From the NCBI GenBank assembly GCA_964627445.1, contig CAZVJF010000006.1:124001-188000 (forward strand): a stretch of DNA of 64,000 nucleotides, given 5' to 3'. The DNA is from Luteibaculum sp964627445. Its GTDB lineage: Bacteria > Bacteroidota > Bacteroidia > Flavobacteriales_D > Luteibaculaceae. Numbering within the stretch: the first letter of the stretch is position 1; every line of letters starts with the position of its first letter. Made by a program: the position numbers and the translations under genes. Below the pieces are notes generated by a model. It searched no databases. It was not told where the DNA came from and saw only the letters and a list, made by a program, of their open reading frames with translations. Below are positions 16,544 through 27,154 of this stretch, piece after piece.

Positions 16544-17023
16544 ATGAAATTTTTACAGAAACTAGGAATATTGGTAATAGCTCTTGCGGTAACCGCATGT
16601 GGAGGAAGCAGTGCCATGCACGAGGAAATGGTAAAAGAGCACAAAGCTTTTGAGGATGCGCATGCTAAAATGGAGCAAGAGCATCAAGAAATGGAAGAAG
16701 CGCACGCGGAGATGGTCATGGCGCACGAGAGCATGGCCGATGAAAACGATTCCTTGCACATGGCTATGGAGGCCGAGCACGAAGCCATTTTAGCGAACCA
16801 CGAAGAGATCATTGCAAAGCACAATGATCTACTCAAAAAGCACAGCGAATTGGAAGCAAGGCATGAATCTGGAGATGTAAGCGATGAAGAAGTAAAAGCC
16901 GACCATGATAAAATGAAGGCCGAGCACCAGTCGCTTGAAGAAGACCACAGTAAACTGGCTAAGGAGCACGCGGCCATGATGGAAGACCACAAGAAAATGA
17001 AGGCCGACCACGAGACTTTGTAG
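16544..17023 (+). CDS. Lipoprotein with histidine-every-seven-residues coiled coil
   Basis: 159 residues. The lipoprotein signal MKFLQKLGILVIALAVTAC places the lipidated Cys at 19. The rest is one continuous helix. His occurs at 26, 33, 40, 47, 54, 61, then 72, 79, 86, 93, 100, 107, then 121, 128, 135, 142, 149, 156: three blocks of six in strict 7-residue register, joined by one 11-residue and one 14-residue step. Met, Ile or Leu sits three residues after most His, so His and Met/Leu form the a/d core. The function is unknown. Metal or proton sensing, or a spacer on the envelope, are possibilities. It is monocistronic. Confidence 0.85.
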   Translation: MKFLQKLGILVIALAVTACGGSSAMHEEMVKEHKAFEDAHAKMEQEHQEMEEAHAEMVMAHESMADENDSLHMAMEAEHEAILANHEEIIAKHNDLLKKHSELEARHESGDVSDEEVKADHDKMKAEHQSLEEDHSKLAKEHAAMMEDHKKMKADHETL

Positions 17024-17046
17024 TCCCTTTAAGCACGATAATGATG

Positions 17047-17078
17047 AAAGCCGCTCTGTAGAGTGGCTTTTTTTTTTA
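17047..17078 (+). terminator. Terminator
   Basis: The arms AAAGCCGCTCT and AGAGTGGCTTT (with a G-U pair) are followed by a long T-run, 25 bp after the lipoprotein stop. Confidence 0.88.
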
Positions 17079-17287
17079 TGGTGTGCATTTCAATATAATG
17101 CGCTCATGGCACAACCCTAGACACTTGGTTACGTCCCATTGTTGAATCCCATGCTTTTATCTACCCTTGTTTTTTTAAAAGCTAGGCTTGCAAAGCTATT
17201 TTAAACGGCCAGCTTTTTTTTAGATGAGTTGCAAGTTTTGGGGCCTCAATTTCTTATTTTGCTCGTCCAGTAACTAAATTTATAGAC

Positions 17288-20200
17288 ATGCGTAAACTTT
17301 TTGGGGCGATATTCGCCTTTATAGTTTTGTTTTTTTCTTTGGATACGTTTGCTCAGCAAGTAACCGTTCCAGAGCCCGATGAAAATGTGAATCCAAGAAA
17401 ACAAGGGCGAGAAAGGCGCTTCAACGTGTACGAGAATGACAAAGAGCCTTGTATGTACGATCAGTTGCTGGAGAAGCGCATGGAGGATCCCGCATACCGC
17501 GAAATGATGGCGCGCTTTGAGGAAGAGATTCGGAGACGATCAGAAGAAATACGTAGAAATACCCGACCGGGTCAAAAAGCTGAGGTATATACCATACCTG
17601 TAGTCTTTCATGTACTGCATGTAGGCGAACCCGTTGGTAGCGGGCATAATATTCCCGAAGATCAGATCCGTTCTTCAATAACGGGGATGAACCGAGATTT
17701 TAGACGCTTGGCAACCGATGGGGGAGTTGCGCAAGGTGTGGGTTCGGTGGATGTTGAGGTAGAGTTTTGCCTTGCGACAGTAGATCCCGATGGTAACCCA
17801 ACCAACGGGATTAACCGAGTAAATGCCAATGGAGTTGCGAACTACCAAAATGTAGGTATCGATGAAGATGTCAACGGTTCGCAACTAAAAGCGCTGAGCA
17901 AGTGGCCAACGGCCGACTATGTAAACGTTTGGGTAGTACGCGAAATTAATAACCAGGGCGAGTTTGGAGAATGGAATGGTGGTGTATTGGGATATGCTTA
18001 CCCCGTTTCTACATCGCCCAATGAAAATCCGAATGCAAATCCTTCCTTCAATCCAGGAGACGGAATTGTAGTGGTGAATTTCTCTTTAGGTAATGACCCC
18101 GATGGATCTGAAAACTGGAACATCTACCCCTTTTTAGATCTCAACCGCACCATGACCCACGAAATGGGGCACCACCTTAATTTACAACACACCTTTAAGG
18201 GAGGTACCTGCAACGAGTCAGACTGTACCACAGAAGGAGATTTTGTGTGCGATACACCGCCTACTCCTCAACAAACCAACTGCAATACGCCAGCCTGTGG
18301 AGGAACCCAACAAGTAGGAAACTACATGGATTATACAGGCGAGGCCTGTGCGGACATGTTTAGCGCAGGACAAAAAACGAGAATGCGTGCCGTATTGGAA
18401 GGCTTTTCTAGAAACTCTTTAACTACCTCCGTGGGTTGTGCGGTCGGCTTCGTGGAAGCGGATTTCATAGTTGATCAAGACACAATTTTAGAAGGAGAAA
18501 CAGTAAACTTTACAGATGAATCTATTGGTAATCCTGCCATAACCTCTTGGAATTGGGACTTTGGCGATGGCGGCACATCTACGCAAGAAAACCCAAGCCA
18601 CACTTACAACACTGAGGGGGTTTATGAAGTGCGCTTGACGGTAGATAATGGCAACCAAACCGATACCAAAATTCGCACGGATTATATTTATGTAGATGTG
18701 GCTAATGTGGCAACAGGCACCATAGGAGGCCCCTGCTCTAACCTGAGAAACTTTACTTATGCCGAAGCTGAGAACTTTGGAACCTACGTGGCTCAAGGGA
18801 CCTCAGATCCAATTCCAGGAGTAGGAGGTAGCTCCAATACTGGGTTCGCAGAGCGCTTTCAAAATACGGGCTCCTTTACTTTTCAGGATGTGATATTGGA
18901 TGTAGAGTCTGCTAATGACGCAGGAGCGCCAACCACCTTTGAATTTAAAGTGTACGGCCTAGCAGGAAATAACCCGGGCGCTGTATTGGCAACAAAAACG
19001 GTAGCCATAGCAGATTTTACGGCAGGACAAGAAAATACGGTGTCTTTCGATAGTCCGGTAACCGTAAATGGCGACTTTTTTGTGGGCTGGGAATACACCA
19101 ATACGTCAGATTTCTTTCGGATTTATGCTACCGAGCTCCGAAATGGAGGTTCTGGCTACAGTTCGCTCTATGGTAGAACCACGGGCTGGTTTCCCTACAA
19201 TGCAGGTCTTTCTTCTGCTATTCAGGTGGTGCCTTCAACCGGTATTGAAGCAGACATTATTGAGAGCAACAACACTAGCTTAGATTTTTGTTTGGATGGA
19301 AGCTTAACCTTTGAATTGGCCAATGCGGCAAACGTTACCGACTACAGCTGGAACTTTGGCCCCGATGCAACGCCATCTACCAGTACCGCAGCCAATCCTA
19401 CCGTTACCTTTGCAAGTCAGGGACAGAAATCGATTTCGGTAAATGTTACTGGTGCTTGCGGAGCTAGTGCCACAGATCAAATAACGGCCTTTGGTTACGA
19501 AGCCCCGGATATCAGTGCCCAAATTACCGATGCCGACTGCGAGCAAAGCAATGGTAGCGTAGTGTTAACGCATGCCGGAAACGAAACCATGTCGTACAAC
19601 TGGGTGGGACAAAGCAATACCACCAATACCCTTAGCAATGTGGCTCCGGGTGATTATCAAGTTGAGGTTACCAATGGCCCATGCAGTTTTACCGAGACCT
19701 ACACGGTTGGAGAAAATGCGCCTGCGCCTGCTACAGGAACCTTTACGGTAGAAGACGCAACTTGCGGTAAAAACAATGGAAGTATCGAAGTTGCAATGAG
19801 TCGCTCAGGAACCTTTGAATATTTTTGGGATGGCAGCAATACCGCTACCGGAAATAGCCTGGATGATATTGTGGCCGGTACCTATGAGGTCATTGTAAAA
19901 GAAAATGGTTGTACGGTTTATACCGGTAGCGCAACGGTAGAAGATGAGGTGGAAAGTTTTGATCTTACACCCCAGATTACCGATTCAGATTGCGGCCAAA
20001 ACAACGGTTCCATCACGGTAACCAACAACGGCAGCCCCGATGTAACCTACAATTGGGATGGGCAAAACAACACCACCAACCAAATTTCGGACTTGGCTCC
20101 GGGCACTTACATTTTAGAAGTTCAAAATGGTACTTGCGTCAACGAGTTTGAGTACACGGTCGGTGAAAATCCACCCAACCCAGCTACGGGTACTTTTTAC

Positions 20201-22267
20201 ACCGAAGCAGAGGTGTGTGGAAAGTCCAACGGATTGGTCGCGGTAACGATGAGCCGTGCGGGTTCTTTTGAGTTTTTCTGGAATCAATCGGCAACTCCGC
20301 AAAACGATACGCTCTACGATGTTGAAAGTGGTTTATATACGCTGGAGGTTGTTGAAAACAATTGCGTAGTATTTACTGGTGAAGTAACGGTGGCTAGCGA
20401 AACCGAGGCCTTTGATATTACAGCAGATATTACCAAAGCAGACTGCGGATTGGAAAACGGTTCCGTTGTGCTAACCAACAACGGTAACCCCGATCTTACT
20501 TACAGCTGGAACGGTCAAAACAACACCACCAATACTTTAAGCAATGTGGCTTCGGGTAGCTATACGGTTACGTTAACTAATGGAGCATGCGTAGAAGAAC
20601 AGACCTTTAACGTGGGTGAGAATACCCCAGAAGTTGCAGGTGAATTTTACGTGGAAGACGCTACATGTGGTAAACCCAACGGTACTGTGGCCATTACTAT
20701 GGCGCAAGCAGGCAACTATGAGTACTTCTGGAATGGCGCGGCTACTCCAGAAAACGATACGCTTACCGAGCAACTGGCAGCAAATTATGCCGTAACCGTG
20801 CGCGAAAATGGTTGTGTAGTTTTTGTGGGGGATACCAACATCCAAGATGTAGCGGTTCCGTTTGATTTTGATACGGTACTTACCCATCCTACCTGTGGCA
20901 ACTCCGATGGACAAATTGTAATTGTAAACAATGGCAGTGCCGATGTTACCCTCAGTTGGACTGGGCAAGGGAGTAGCAATGACACACTTGCAGCACTACC
21001 TGCAGGAAGCTACGAGCTAGTGTTAAGCAACGGCACTTGCGATTCTACAATATCCATTGTTTTAGCGGAACCTGCTATTCCTGCCACCGGCAGCTTTTAT
21101 GTGGAACATCCTACCTGTGCAGACTCCAATGGAGTGGTTGCTATAACCTTAGACCGTCAGGGGAGCTTCGAGTATTTCTGGAATGGTGCAGATACGAGCA
21201 ATGCAGACACCTTGTTTAACAGAAAGGCAGAACTGCAGTCTGTTGTGGTACGCGAGGATGGCTGTGTAATTTTTAGTGGCGATACACTCTTGGTTAACGA
21301 AGGTGAGATCCCCCAGGTTAGCGTGGAGGTGACCGATGCCGACTGCAACGAAGCCAATGGTAAACTGGTAGCAACAGTCGACAGTGAAGACCCCGTAACC
21401 TACAATTGGGTAGGTCAAAACAATACCACAGATACTTTAGATGGCGTACCTGCTGGAACGTACACACTGGAAGTGAGCAATGGCGCTTGTACCTTTGTAG
21501 ATAGCTTTGTGGTTGCTGGCGCTACAGATCCAGTAGCGTATAGTTTGGTTGTGTCACATCCTACATGCGAACGAGCTTCGGGTTCTATAAGAATTGACAT
21601 GGAGCAGGGTCAAAACGTAGATTACGATTTCTTCTGGAATGAAGAACCTGCATCAAAAGATAGCATGCGTTTTAATCTGGCAGAAGGAGATTATAGCATT
21701 GATATTTTCCTGAATGGTTGCCTGGTTGCGGCAATAGACACCGTTTTAGCAGACACCACCTTTATGCCGACTGCAGGATTTACTTTTAGTCCCAATCCTA
21801 TCGTAGAAAATGAGCCTGTAACTTTCTATGCCAACGAGGCTGGATTGGCAGAACACTATTGGCACTTTGAACCTGGAGGAATACACCTACAAGGCGATAC
21901 AGTAACGGTAACTTTTACAGATGAAGGTGTTTATGACTTACAGCTACAAGCTTCGAGTTACTGTGCCGATACCTTGTTTACTGAAGTTGAGGTGGATAAC
22001 AATGTGTCTATTGCAGAATGGGCATCTGTACCTGTTAGCTTGCATCCCAACCCGGTTAACGACCAATTAAATGTGGTCTTTGGAAGTACGGTAACCGTTG
22101 AGCAGGTATTCGTTACTGATGTTGTTGGCAGAATGGTAGTTGTACCAACGCAAATAGCACCGGAGTCTATTGCTTTGGATGTTACAGAGCTAGCCGCAGG
22201 CCACTACCAGTTTGTTGTAGTTACCCAGCAAGGCAGCGCCACGGCCCGGTTTGTGGTAAAGCACTAG
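17288..22267 (+). CDS. Secreted M43 metalloprotease with PKD and ten SprB-like repeats, T9SS sorting
   Basis: 1659 residues with signal peptide (MRKLFGAIFAFIVLFFSLDTFA). The pappalysin-type M43 domain has HEMGHHLNLQH starting at His291, the Met-turn region NYMDYTGEACADMF and conserved Cys. A PKD domain (WNWDFGDGGTSTQENPSHTY) and a beta domain follow. Then come ten repeats of about 75 residues, alternating type A (W-GQ-NTT) and type B (EYFW) as five pairs, each with one Cys at each end. A last PKD-like module precedes the T9SS type A tail (SLHPNPVNDQLNVVF). The role is an extracellular protease or adhesin. A tandem paralogue follows. Confidence 0.94.
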   Translation: MRKLFGAIFAFIVLFFSLDTFAQQVTVPEPDENVNPRKQGRERRFNVYENDKEPCMYDQLLEKRMEDPAYREMMARFEEEIRRRSEEIRRNTRPGQKAEVYTIPVVFHVLHVGEPVGSGHNIPEDQIRSSITGMNRDFRRLATDGGVAQGVGSVDVEVEFCLATVDPDGNPTNGINRVNANGVANYQNVGIDEDVNGSQLKALSKWPTADYVNVWVVREINNQGEFGEWNGGVLGYAYPVSTSPNENPNANPSFNPGDGIVVVNFSLGNDPDGSENWNIYPFLDLNRTMTHEMGHHLNLQHTFKGGTCNESDCTTEGDFVCDTPPTPQQTNCNTPACGGTQQVGNYMDYTGEACADMFSAGQKTRMRAVLEGFSRNSLTTSVGCAVGFVEADFIVDQDTILEGETVNFTDESIGNPAITSWNWDFGDGGTSTQENPSHTYNTEGVYEVRLTVDNGNQTDTKIRTDYIYVDVANVATGTIGGPCSNLRNFTYAEAENFGTYVAQGTSDPIPGVGGSSNTGFAERFQNTGSFTFQDVILDVESANDAGAPTTFEFKVYGLAGNNPGAVLATKTVAIADFTAGQENTVSFDSPVTVNGDFFVGWEYTNTSDFFRIYATELRNGGSGYSSLYGRTTGWFPYNAGLSSAIQVVPSTGIEADIIESNNTSLDFCLDGSLTFELANAANVTDYSWNFGPDATPSTSTAANPTVTFASQGQKSISVNVTGACGASATDQITAFGYEAPDISAQITDADCEQSNGSVVLTHAGNETMSYNWVGQSNTTNTLSNVAPGDYQVEVTNGPCSFTETYTVGENAPAPATGTFTVEDATCGKNNGSIEVAMSRSGTFEYFWDGSNTATGNSLDDIVAGTYEVIVKENGCTVYTGSATVEDEVESFDLTPQITDSDCGQNNGSITVTNNGSPDVTYNWDGQNNTTNQISDLAPGTYILEVQNGTCVNEFEYTVGENPPNPATGTFYTEAEVCGKSNGLVAVTMSRAGSFEFFWNQSATPQNDTLYDVESGLYTLEVVENNCVVFTGEVTVASETEAFDITADITKADCGLENGSVVLTNNGNPDLTYSWNGQNNTTNTLSNVASGSYTVTLTNGACVEEQTFNVGENTPEVAGEFYVEDATCGKPNGTVAITMAQAGNYEYFWNGAATPENDTLTEQLAANYAVTVRENGCVVFVGDTNIQDVAVPFDFDTVLTHPTCGNSDGQIVIVNNGSADVTLSWTGQGSSNDTLAALPAGSYELVLSNGTCDSTISIVLAEPAIPATGSFYVEHPTCADSNGVVAITLDRQGSFEYFWNGADTSNADTLFNRKAELQSVVVREDGCVIFSGDTLLVNEGEIPQVSVEVTDADCNEANGKLVATVDSEDPVTYNWVGQNNTTDTLDGVPAGTYTLEVSNGACTFVDSFVVAGATDPVAYSLVVSHPTCERASGSIRIDMEQGQNVDYDFFWNEEPASKDSMRFNLAEGDYSIDIFLNGCLVAAIDTVLADTTFMPTAGFTFSPNPIVENEPVTFYANEAGLAEHYWHFEPGGIHLQGDTVTVTFTDEGVYDLQLQASSYCADTLFTEVEVDNNVSIAEWASVPVSLHPNPVNDQLNVVFGSTVTVEQVFVTDVVGRMVVVPTQIAPESIALDVTELAAGHYQFVVVTQQGSATARFVVKH

Positions 22268-22288
22268 ATCCGTTAATACTTTAAACTC

Positions 22289-22325
22289 AAAAAGCCGCTT
22301 TCCTTAGGAGAGCGGCTTTTTTGTT
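22289..22325 (+). terminator. Terminator between the two M43 genes
   Basis: AAAAGCCGCTTTCC / GGAGAGCGGCTTTT with loop TTA and a T-run. The paralogues are therefore probably separate transcripts. Confidence 0.85.
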
Positions 22326-22438
22326 GGGTGTTAATACGCTAGCTTTTCTATTATTAGAATATAATTACGTAAAAGTAATGAGGTTATTTTTTAGAACTCT
22401 GATCTGGAATTAATATTTTAGGGTAATTATTATCCTGA

Positions 22439-25400
22439 ATGATCTGTTTTTTACCCAAGAGCTTCGTTTTTGTTGTTGTAAGTGTCTTTATTAGTCTTGA
22501 ATTAAGCGCTCAGTCTTCTTCTGGTGCGTCCGGTGTAGAGGAGGTTAATGGTGAAAAAAAGGATCGAAATAAGTATGATTCTTTTGTTGTGAATGGCAAG
22601 GAGCCCTGTAAATACGATGTGCTTCTCCAGCAGCGCATGCAGGACCCGACTTATCGTGCTTTCATGCAACGCTATGAGGCTGAGATCAGAAAGCGATCGC
22701 AAGCCATAAAAAACGGGCGATCCAATGAAAAAGCACCGCTAATTACCATTCCGCTAGTATTTCATGTGCTTCATTTAGGCGAGCCTGTGGGGGTGGGAAG
22801 CAATATTCCAACCGATCAAATTACCTCTGCGGTGGAAGCCTTAAATCGTGATTTTAGAAGACTGGCAGCAGACGATGGTATTGCTCAAGGTGCCAACGGG
22901 ACAGATGTAGAAATTGAATTTTGCTTGGCAACCATTGATCCTGAGGGGAACCGAACCAACGGAATCAACAGAGTGGCTGTTGAAAATCTATGGGGTTACA
23001 ATACCGTTGGCATTATGGAAGGCCAGAATGGAGAAGACTTAAAAAGTTTATCGCGTTGGCCTACGGAGGACTACGTGAATGTGTGGGTGGTTCGCGAAAT
23101 TGATAACCAAGGAGACTACACCACCTGGACTGGTGGTGTTCTAGGGTATGCATATACCGTATCTCCCCAACCAGAATTAGATCCAGGAAGAAACCCGGCA
23201 TTAAATCCAGGTGATGGCATTGTTGTTGTGAATTTTGCCTTGGGAAATGACCCCGATGGCAGTGAAAACTGGAATACGCTGTACCGGTATAGTAGAACAC
23301 TCACCCATGAGATGGGGCATCACTTCAACCTCCAACATACCTTTAAAGGCCAAAGCTGTGAGGAGGTAGATTGTACCATCGAAGGTGATTTTGTTTGCGA
23401 TACGCCACCTACTACCTTAAATACTAACTGCGATGAACCGGCTTGCAATGGTACACAGCATGTAGATAACTATATGGATTACACGGACGAAGCTTGCTAC
23501 GGTTCTTTTACAGAGGGTCAGAAAATTAGGATGCGTGCGGTTTTAGAAGGTTTTTCTAGGGGGAGATTGGCCATTTCAGCAACAGGAGAATGCTCGGTAG
23601 ACATCATTAGAGCAGATTTTACAGCAGATCGGAATTACGTACTGGAAAACGAGTTTATCACGTTTTCCGATTCTTCTCTCGCGTCTCCAGGCATTACGAC
23701 CTGGCAATGGGATTTTGGTGACGGTACAACATCGAGTAAGCAAAACCCCAAACATCGGTACGAGGAAGAAGGAATTTACACCGTTACGCTTACCGTTTTT
23801 AACGCGGTTAGCTCCTCCACAAAAATAAGGCAGAGCTACATTTTTGTGAGTAAAACCCGATCGCCTCGGACTACCCAAGGGGATCGCTGCACCGAATTTC
23901 GCAATTACAGTTTCTTTGAAAAGGAAGATTTCAAAACGCATTTATGGGGCTATGAAGAACAGCCAGTACCCGCAGTGCATCAGGGTACTTTTCACGGTTT
24001 TGCAGAACGCTTTACTATTCCGGGTGCAGTGACGTTTGGCTCGGTTATTTTGGATCTAGATACCGTGCAACTGGTAGACTCTACTAACTTTACGCTAAAG
24101 GTCTATAACACAAAAAATGGACTGCCCGGTGATGTGCTGGTAAGTAAAGATATACCCGCTATTTCATGTACACCGTTTTCCAGAGATACCTTTAATCTGG
24201 ATACCCTAATAACGCTCGCAGACACGTTTTTTGTAGGATTTGAATTTGAAAACACAGCAGATTGGATTCAAGTTTTAGCCACCCCCATTCGCAACAACTT
24301 GTACAATTCACTGTATGCCAAATCGGATGCATGGGCACCCATTGGGGTACCTATGAGTATGGCACTATCCATTGTGCCAGAGTCTCGTGTGCTGCCCGTT
24401 CCAGACGATAATCCGCTCCGGATTAACGGGTCATCGTACTTTGTTCAGTGTTTAGATACGGTTCAAACTTTCGAAGTTTTAAACGATCACAATGTAAAAG
24501 CTTATGCCTGGGATTTTGGTAATGGAGCAACACCCGATACATCCAGCCAGGATAAGCCCTTTGTGACATTTAGTGCGGATAATTACATTCCATTTGAAGT
24601 AACGCTCTATGGCGTCTGTGGCGATACCATTTCTCTCAAAGACAGTCTATTAGGATATGAGCCACCCAATATTACGGCAACAGTAAATCCACCCTTTTGC
24701 GATGAAAATGATGGTAGTATCACGTTGACACATAACGGGCAATCTTCCATGCAATATCGCTGGGAAGGGTTTAATACCAATTCAAACACTCTTGGTGAAT
24801 TAGGACCAGGGCAATATGTAGCCCGTGTTTTTAACGGAACCTGCCAGTATACAGAAACCTTCAGCTTTGATCGTTTTCCTGCCAAAAAAGAGGGGGTTAC
24901 TCTGATGACTCCCAGTACCTGTGGTGCTCCCACCGGTATGGCGTGGGGTTACATGGAAGAGCCGGGTGAATATAGCTTCCTGTGGAACGATACCACTTTG
25001 AACGACACCCTGTTTGGAGTAAAACCGGGAATGCAGTACCTGGAGGTCTTAGAGGAAGGCTGTCCGGTGTTTCAGGATTCCATTGTTGTAGCAGATAAAG
25101 AAGTTCCACTGGATATATCAATAGGCGTGCGGCAGCCCGATTGTTTGGACTCCAACGGAGTCCTCACAGCAAGCATTCCGGGAGATAACAACGCCATCTT
25201 TTTTTGGGGGGATGAAAAAGAAGCGAACGATACCCTGAGCCATGTGGCCGCAGGAATCTACACCCTGAAAGTACAAAGTGGTACGTGCGATAGCGTACTC
25301 ACCATAACCGTACAAGATAAACCTACAGACAGCATACCCGTTATTTTAGCCACATTGCCAGACACCTGTTCCCAGGGAGTGGGTATAGCCCAGCTGGTTT

Positions 25401-26059
25401 TACAAGAACAAGGAAATTACCAGTACGTGCTCAACGATAGCTTATCCTCTGTATCTGGATATTTTAATGGCCTTACTGCCGGGGTTTACCGAATGCAGGC
25501 TTTTGTAGAAGGATGTGTGGTAGGGGATACGCTCTTCCAACTCGCCAATGCCTATGAAAAACCAGACGTGGATTTTACGGTAAATCCCAATCCGATAGTA
25601 GAAAATGAACCGGCATCGTTCCAGAGCAAATATCCCAGTGCCGGTTCACACAGATGGATCATCGATACCCAAGAGTTTTTGGGTGATACCGTTACGTTAG
25701 CCTTTGAAGACGAAGGTGAGGCCAGCGTATTACTGGTGGTAGCAGACAGCCACTGCACCGATTCCATACACCGGCAAATTACCATAGATAACAACGTAAG
25801 TATTGTAACCAAAGACATGGGACGGGTGGTCATTTATCCCAACCCAGCTCAGCAACAACTCAATGTGGTTTTTGAAAAGCCCACCGAGATCCATAGCGTA
25901 GCCATAGTAGATGCAGCTGGAAGAACGATTTTACCCAAGTATTGGCTAGCAGGCCAGGAAATCGGTGTAGCATTAGACGGTATAGCCAGCGGAAACTATG
26001 TGCTTTTATTTAATTCCTCTTCTGGCCAGGGAAAGGTTCGATTTCAAATTCAGCGATAA
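22439..26059 (+). CDS. Paralogous secreted M43 metalloprotease with four SprB-like repeats, T9SS sorting
   Basis: 1206 residues, with the same architecture as the previous gene: signal peptide (MICFLPKSFVFVVVSVFISL), M43 domain with HEMGHHFNLQH from His290 and NYMDYTDEACYG, a PKD domain (WQWDFGDGTTSSKQNPKH), a beta domain, and repeats, but only four (two A/B pairs). It ends in a T9SS type A tail (VIYPNPAQQQLNVVF). The catalytic halves align closely (for example the shared TLTHEMGHH context), so it arose by tandem duplication. Repeat number differs by six, which accounts for most of the size difference. Confidence 0.94.
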   Translation: MICFLPKSFVFVVVSVFISLELSAQSSSGASGVEEVNGEKKDRNKYDSFVVNGKEPCKYDVLLQQRMQDPTYRAFMQRYEAEIRKRSQAIKNGRSNEKAPLITIPLVFHVLHLGEPVGVGSNIPTDQITSAVEALNRDFRRLAADDGIAQGANGTDVEIEFCLATIDPEGNRTNGINRVAVENLWGYNTVGIMEGQNGEDLKSLSRWPTEDYVNVWVVREIDNQGDYTTWTGGVLGYAYTVSPQPELDPGRNPALNPGDGIVVVNFALGNDPDGSENWNTLYRYSRTLTHEMGHHFNLQHTFKGQSCEEVDCTIEGDFVCDTPPTTLNTNCDEPACNGTQHVDNYMDYTDEACYGSFTEGQKIRMRAVLEGFSRGRLAISATGECSVDIIRADFTADRNYVLENEFITFSDSSLASPGITTWQWDFGDGTTSSKQNPKHRYEEEGIYTVTLTVFNAVSSSTKIRQSYIFVSKTRSPRTTQGDRCTEFRNYSFFEKEDFKTHLWGYEEQPVPAVHQGTFHGFAERFTIPGAVTFGSVILDLDTVQLVDSTNFTLKVYNTKNGLPGDVLVSKDIPAISCTPFSRDTFNLDTLITLADTFFVGFEFENTADWIQVLATPIRNNLYNSLYAKSDAWAPIGVPMSMALSIVPESRVLPVPDDNPLRINGSSYFVQCLDTVQTFEVLNDHNVKAYAWDFGNGATPDTSSQDKPFVTFSADNYIPFEVTLYGVCGDTISLKDSLLGYEPPNITATVNPPFCDENDGSITLTHNGQSSMQYRWEGFNTNSNTLGELGPGQYVARVFNGTCQYTETFSFDRFPAKKEGVTLMTPSTCGAPTGMAWGYMEEPGEYSFLWNDTTLNDTLFGVKPGMQYLEVLEEGCPVFQDSIVVADKEVPLDISIGVRQPDCLDSNGVLTASIPGDNNAIFFWGDEKEANDTLSHVAAGIYTLKVQSGTCDSVLTITVQDKPTDSIPVILATLPDTCSQGVGIAQLVLQEQGNYQYVLNDSLSSVSGYFNGLTAGVYRMQAFVEGCVVGDTLFQLANAYEKPDVDFTVNPNPIVENEPASFQSKYPSAGSHRWIIDTQEFLGDTVTLAFEDEGEASVLLVVADSHCTDSIHRQITIDNNVSIVTKDMGRVVIYPNPAQQQLNVVFEKPTEIHSVAIVDAAGRTILPKYWLAGQEIGVALDGIASGNYVLLFNSSSGQGKVRFQIQR

Positions 26060-26139
26060 CGAAAAATTAACCCAGTAGGAGTAAGGGCAGGCATTTTATC
26101 GCTACATTTTGGAAGCAAAACCCTACATAATCCGCTGAT

Positions 26140-27063
26140 ATGCCTAAAGTTTTTGTTTCTCGTAGCATTTCCATTGCTAAGCCAGCCGAAGAAATTCTTC
26201 CACAAATAAATAACTTCCGCAATTGGGTGCATTGGTCGCCTTGGTTGCGTATGGAGCCTGATGCCAAGCTGAATTATGCAGAGGACAACCGGTCCTATAC
26301 CTGGGAAGGAAAACGGGTAGGTGCAGGCAACATGCAGATTCGCAGTGAAAAAGGAAGCGAAGAAATTCATTTTGATCTCAACTTTACCAAACCCTGGAAA
26401 TCAGCCAATAAAACAAGCCTGTATTTAAAGGAGCAAAACGGCCATACCCAAGTAACCTGGACCATGGATAGCAGCTTGCCCTTGTTTATGTTTTGGATGA
26501 AAAAGAGCATGGAAGCCTTTATTGGTGCAGACTACGAGCGTGGTTTGGATATGCTGAAGGCTTTAACCGAAAAGGGGCATATTCCCAGTAAACTGGAGTG
26601 GCCAGGAAAGAAACACTTTGAGGGCTGTACCTGGATGGGTGTAAATACAACTTGTGCTATACCTGCTACAGAACAGGAGATGCCCAAAGATTTTGGTAAA
26701 ATTTGGGCTTGGGCGGCCGAAAATGAAGCGTTGGTGGCTGGTAAAGGCATGACGATATACCACAAGTGGGATGTGGTAAAAAATACGGTTTCGTATACGG
26801 CAGCGATACCTGTAAAAGAACTTCCCAATCCGTTGCCTCAAGGCTTTGTTTCTGGAGCCATACCGGCAACAGAGGCCTTTGTTTTGCGCCATATAGGAGC
26901 TTATCAGCATTTGGGCAATGCGTGGAGCACGCTCTATTCCATGCATCGCAACAAAGAATTTAAGCACAACAAAAAGATAGATCCTTTTGAGATTTACCAG
27001 AACAACCCCAGCGACACCGCTCCGGAGGCATTAATTACCGATATCTATTTCCCTCTGAAATAG
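26140..27063 (+). CDS. SRPBCC plus GyrI-like effector-binding protein
   Basis: 307 residues. The N-terminal half is an SRPBCC/START-type lipid or hydrophobic-ligand pocket (VSRSISIAKPAEEILPQINN, then NWVHWSPW). The C-terminal half is a GyrI-like/AraC-effector domain (FVLRHIGAYQHLGNAWSTLY and ALITDIYFPLK). No DNA-binding domain is present. The ligand is unknown. It is cytoplasmic, probably monocistronic, and shares a bidirectional terminator with gltA. Confidence 0.88.
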   Translation: MPKVFVSRSISIAKPAEEILPQINNFRNWVHWSPWLRMEPDAKLNYAEDNRSYTWEGKRVGAGNMQIRSEKGSEEIHFDLNFTKPWKSANKTSLYLKEQNGHTQVTWTMDSSLPLFMFWMKKSMEAFIGADYERGLDMLKALTEKGHIPSKLEWPGKKHFEGCTWMGVNTTCAIPATEQEMPKDFGKIWAWAAENEALVAGKGMTIYHKWDVVKNTVSYTAAIPVKELPNPLPQGFVSGAIPATEAFVLRHIGAYQHLGNAWSTLYSMHRNKEFKHNKKIDPFEIYQNNPSDTAPEALITDIYFPLK

Positions 27064-27099
27064 TACTATAGATTAAGGCAGAACCAATTGTTATCCAAT

Positions 27100-27135
27100 A
27101 AAAAAGCCACCTTACAAGAGCAAGGTGGCTTTTTT
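27100..27135. terminator. Bidirectional terminator
   Basis: AAAAAAGCCACCTT, eight bases, AAGGTGGCTTTTTT form a perfect 14-bp stem between the SRPBCC gene and gltA. Confidence 0.93.
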
Positions 27136-27154
27136 CAGTATTGAGAGGTATGTA

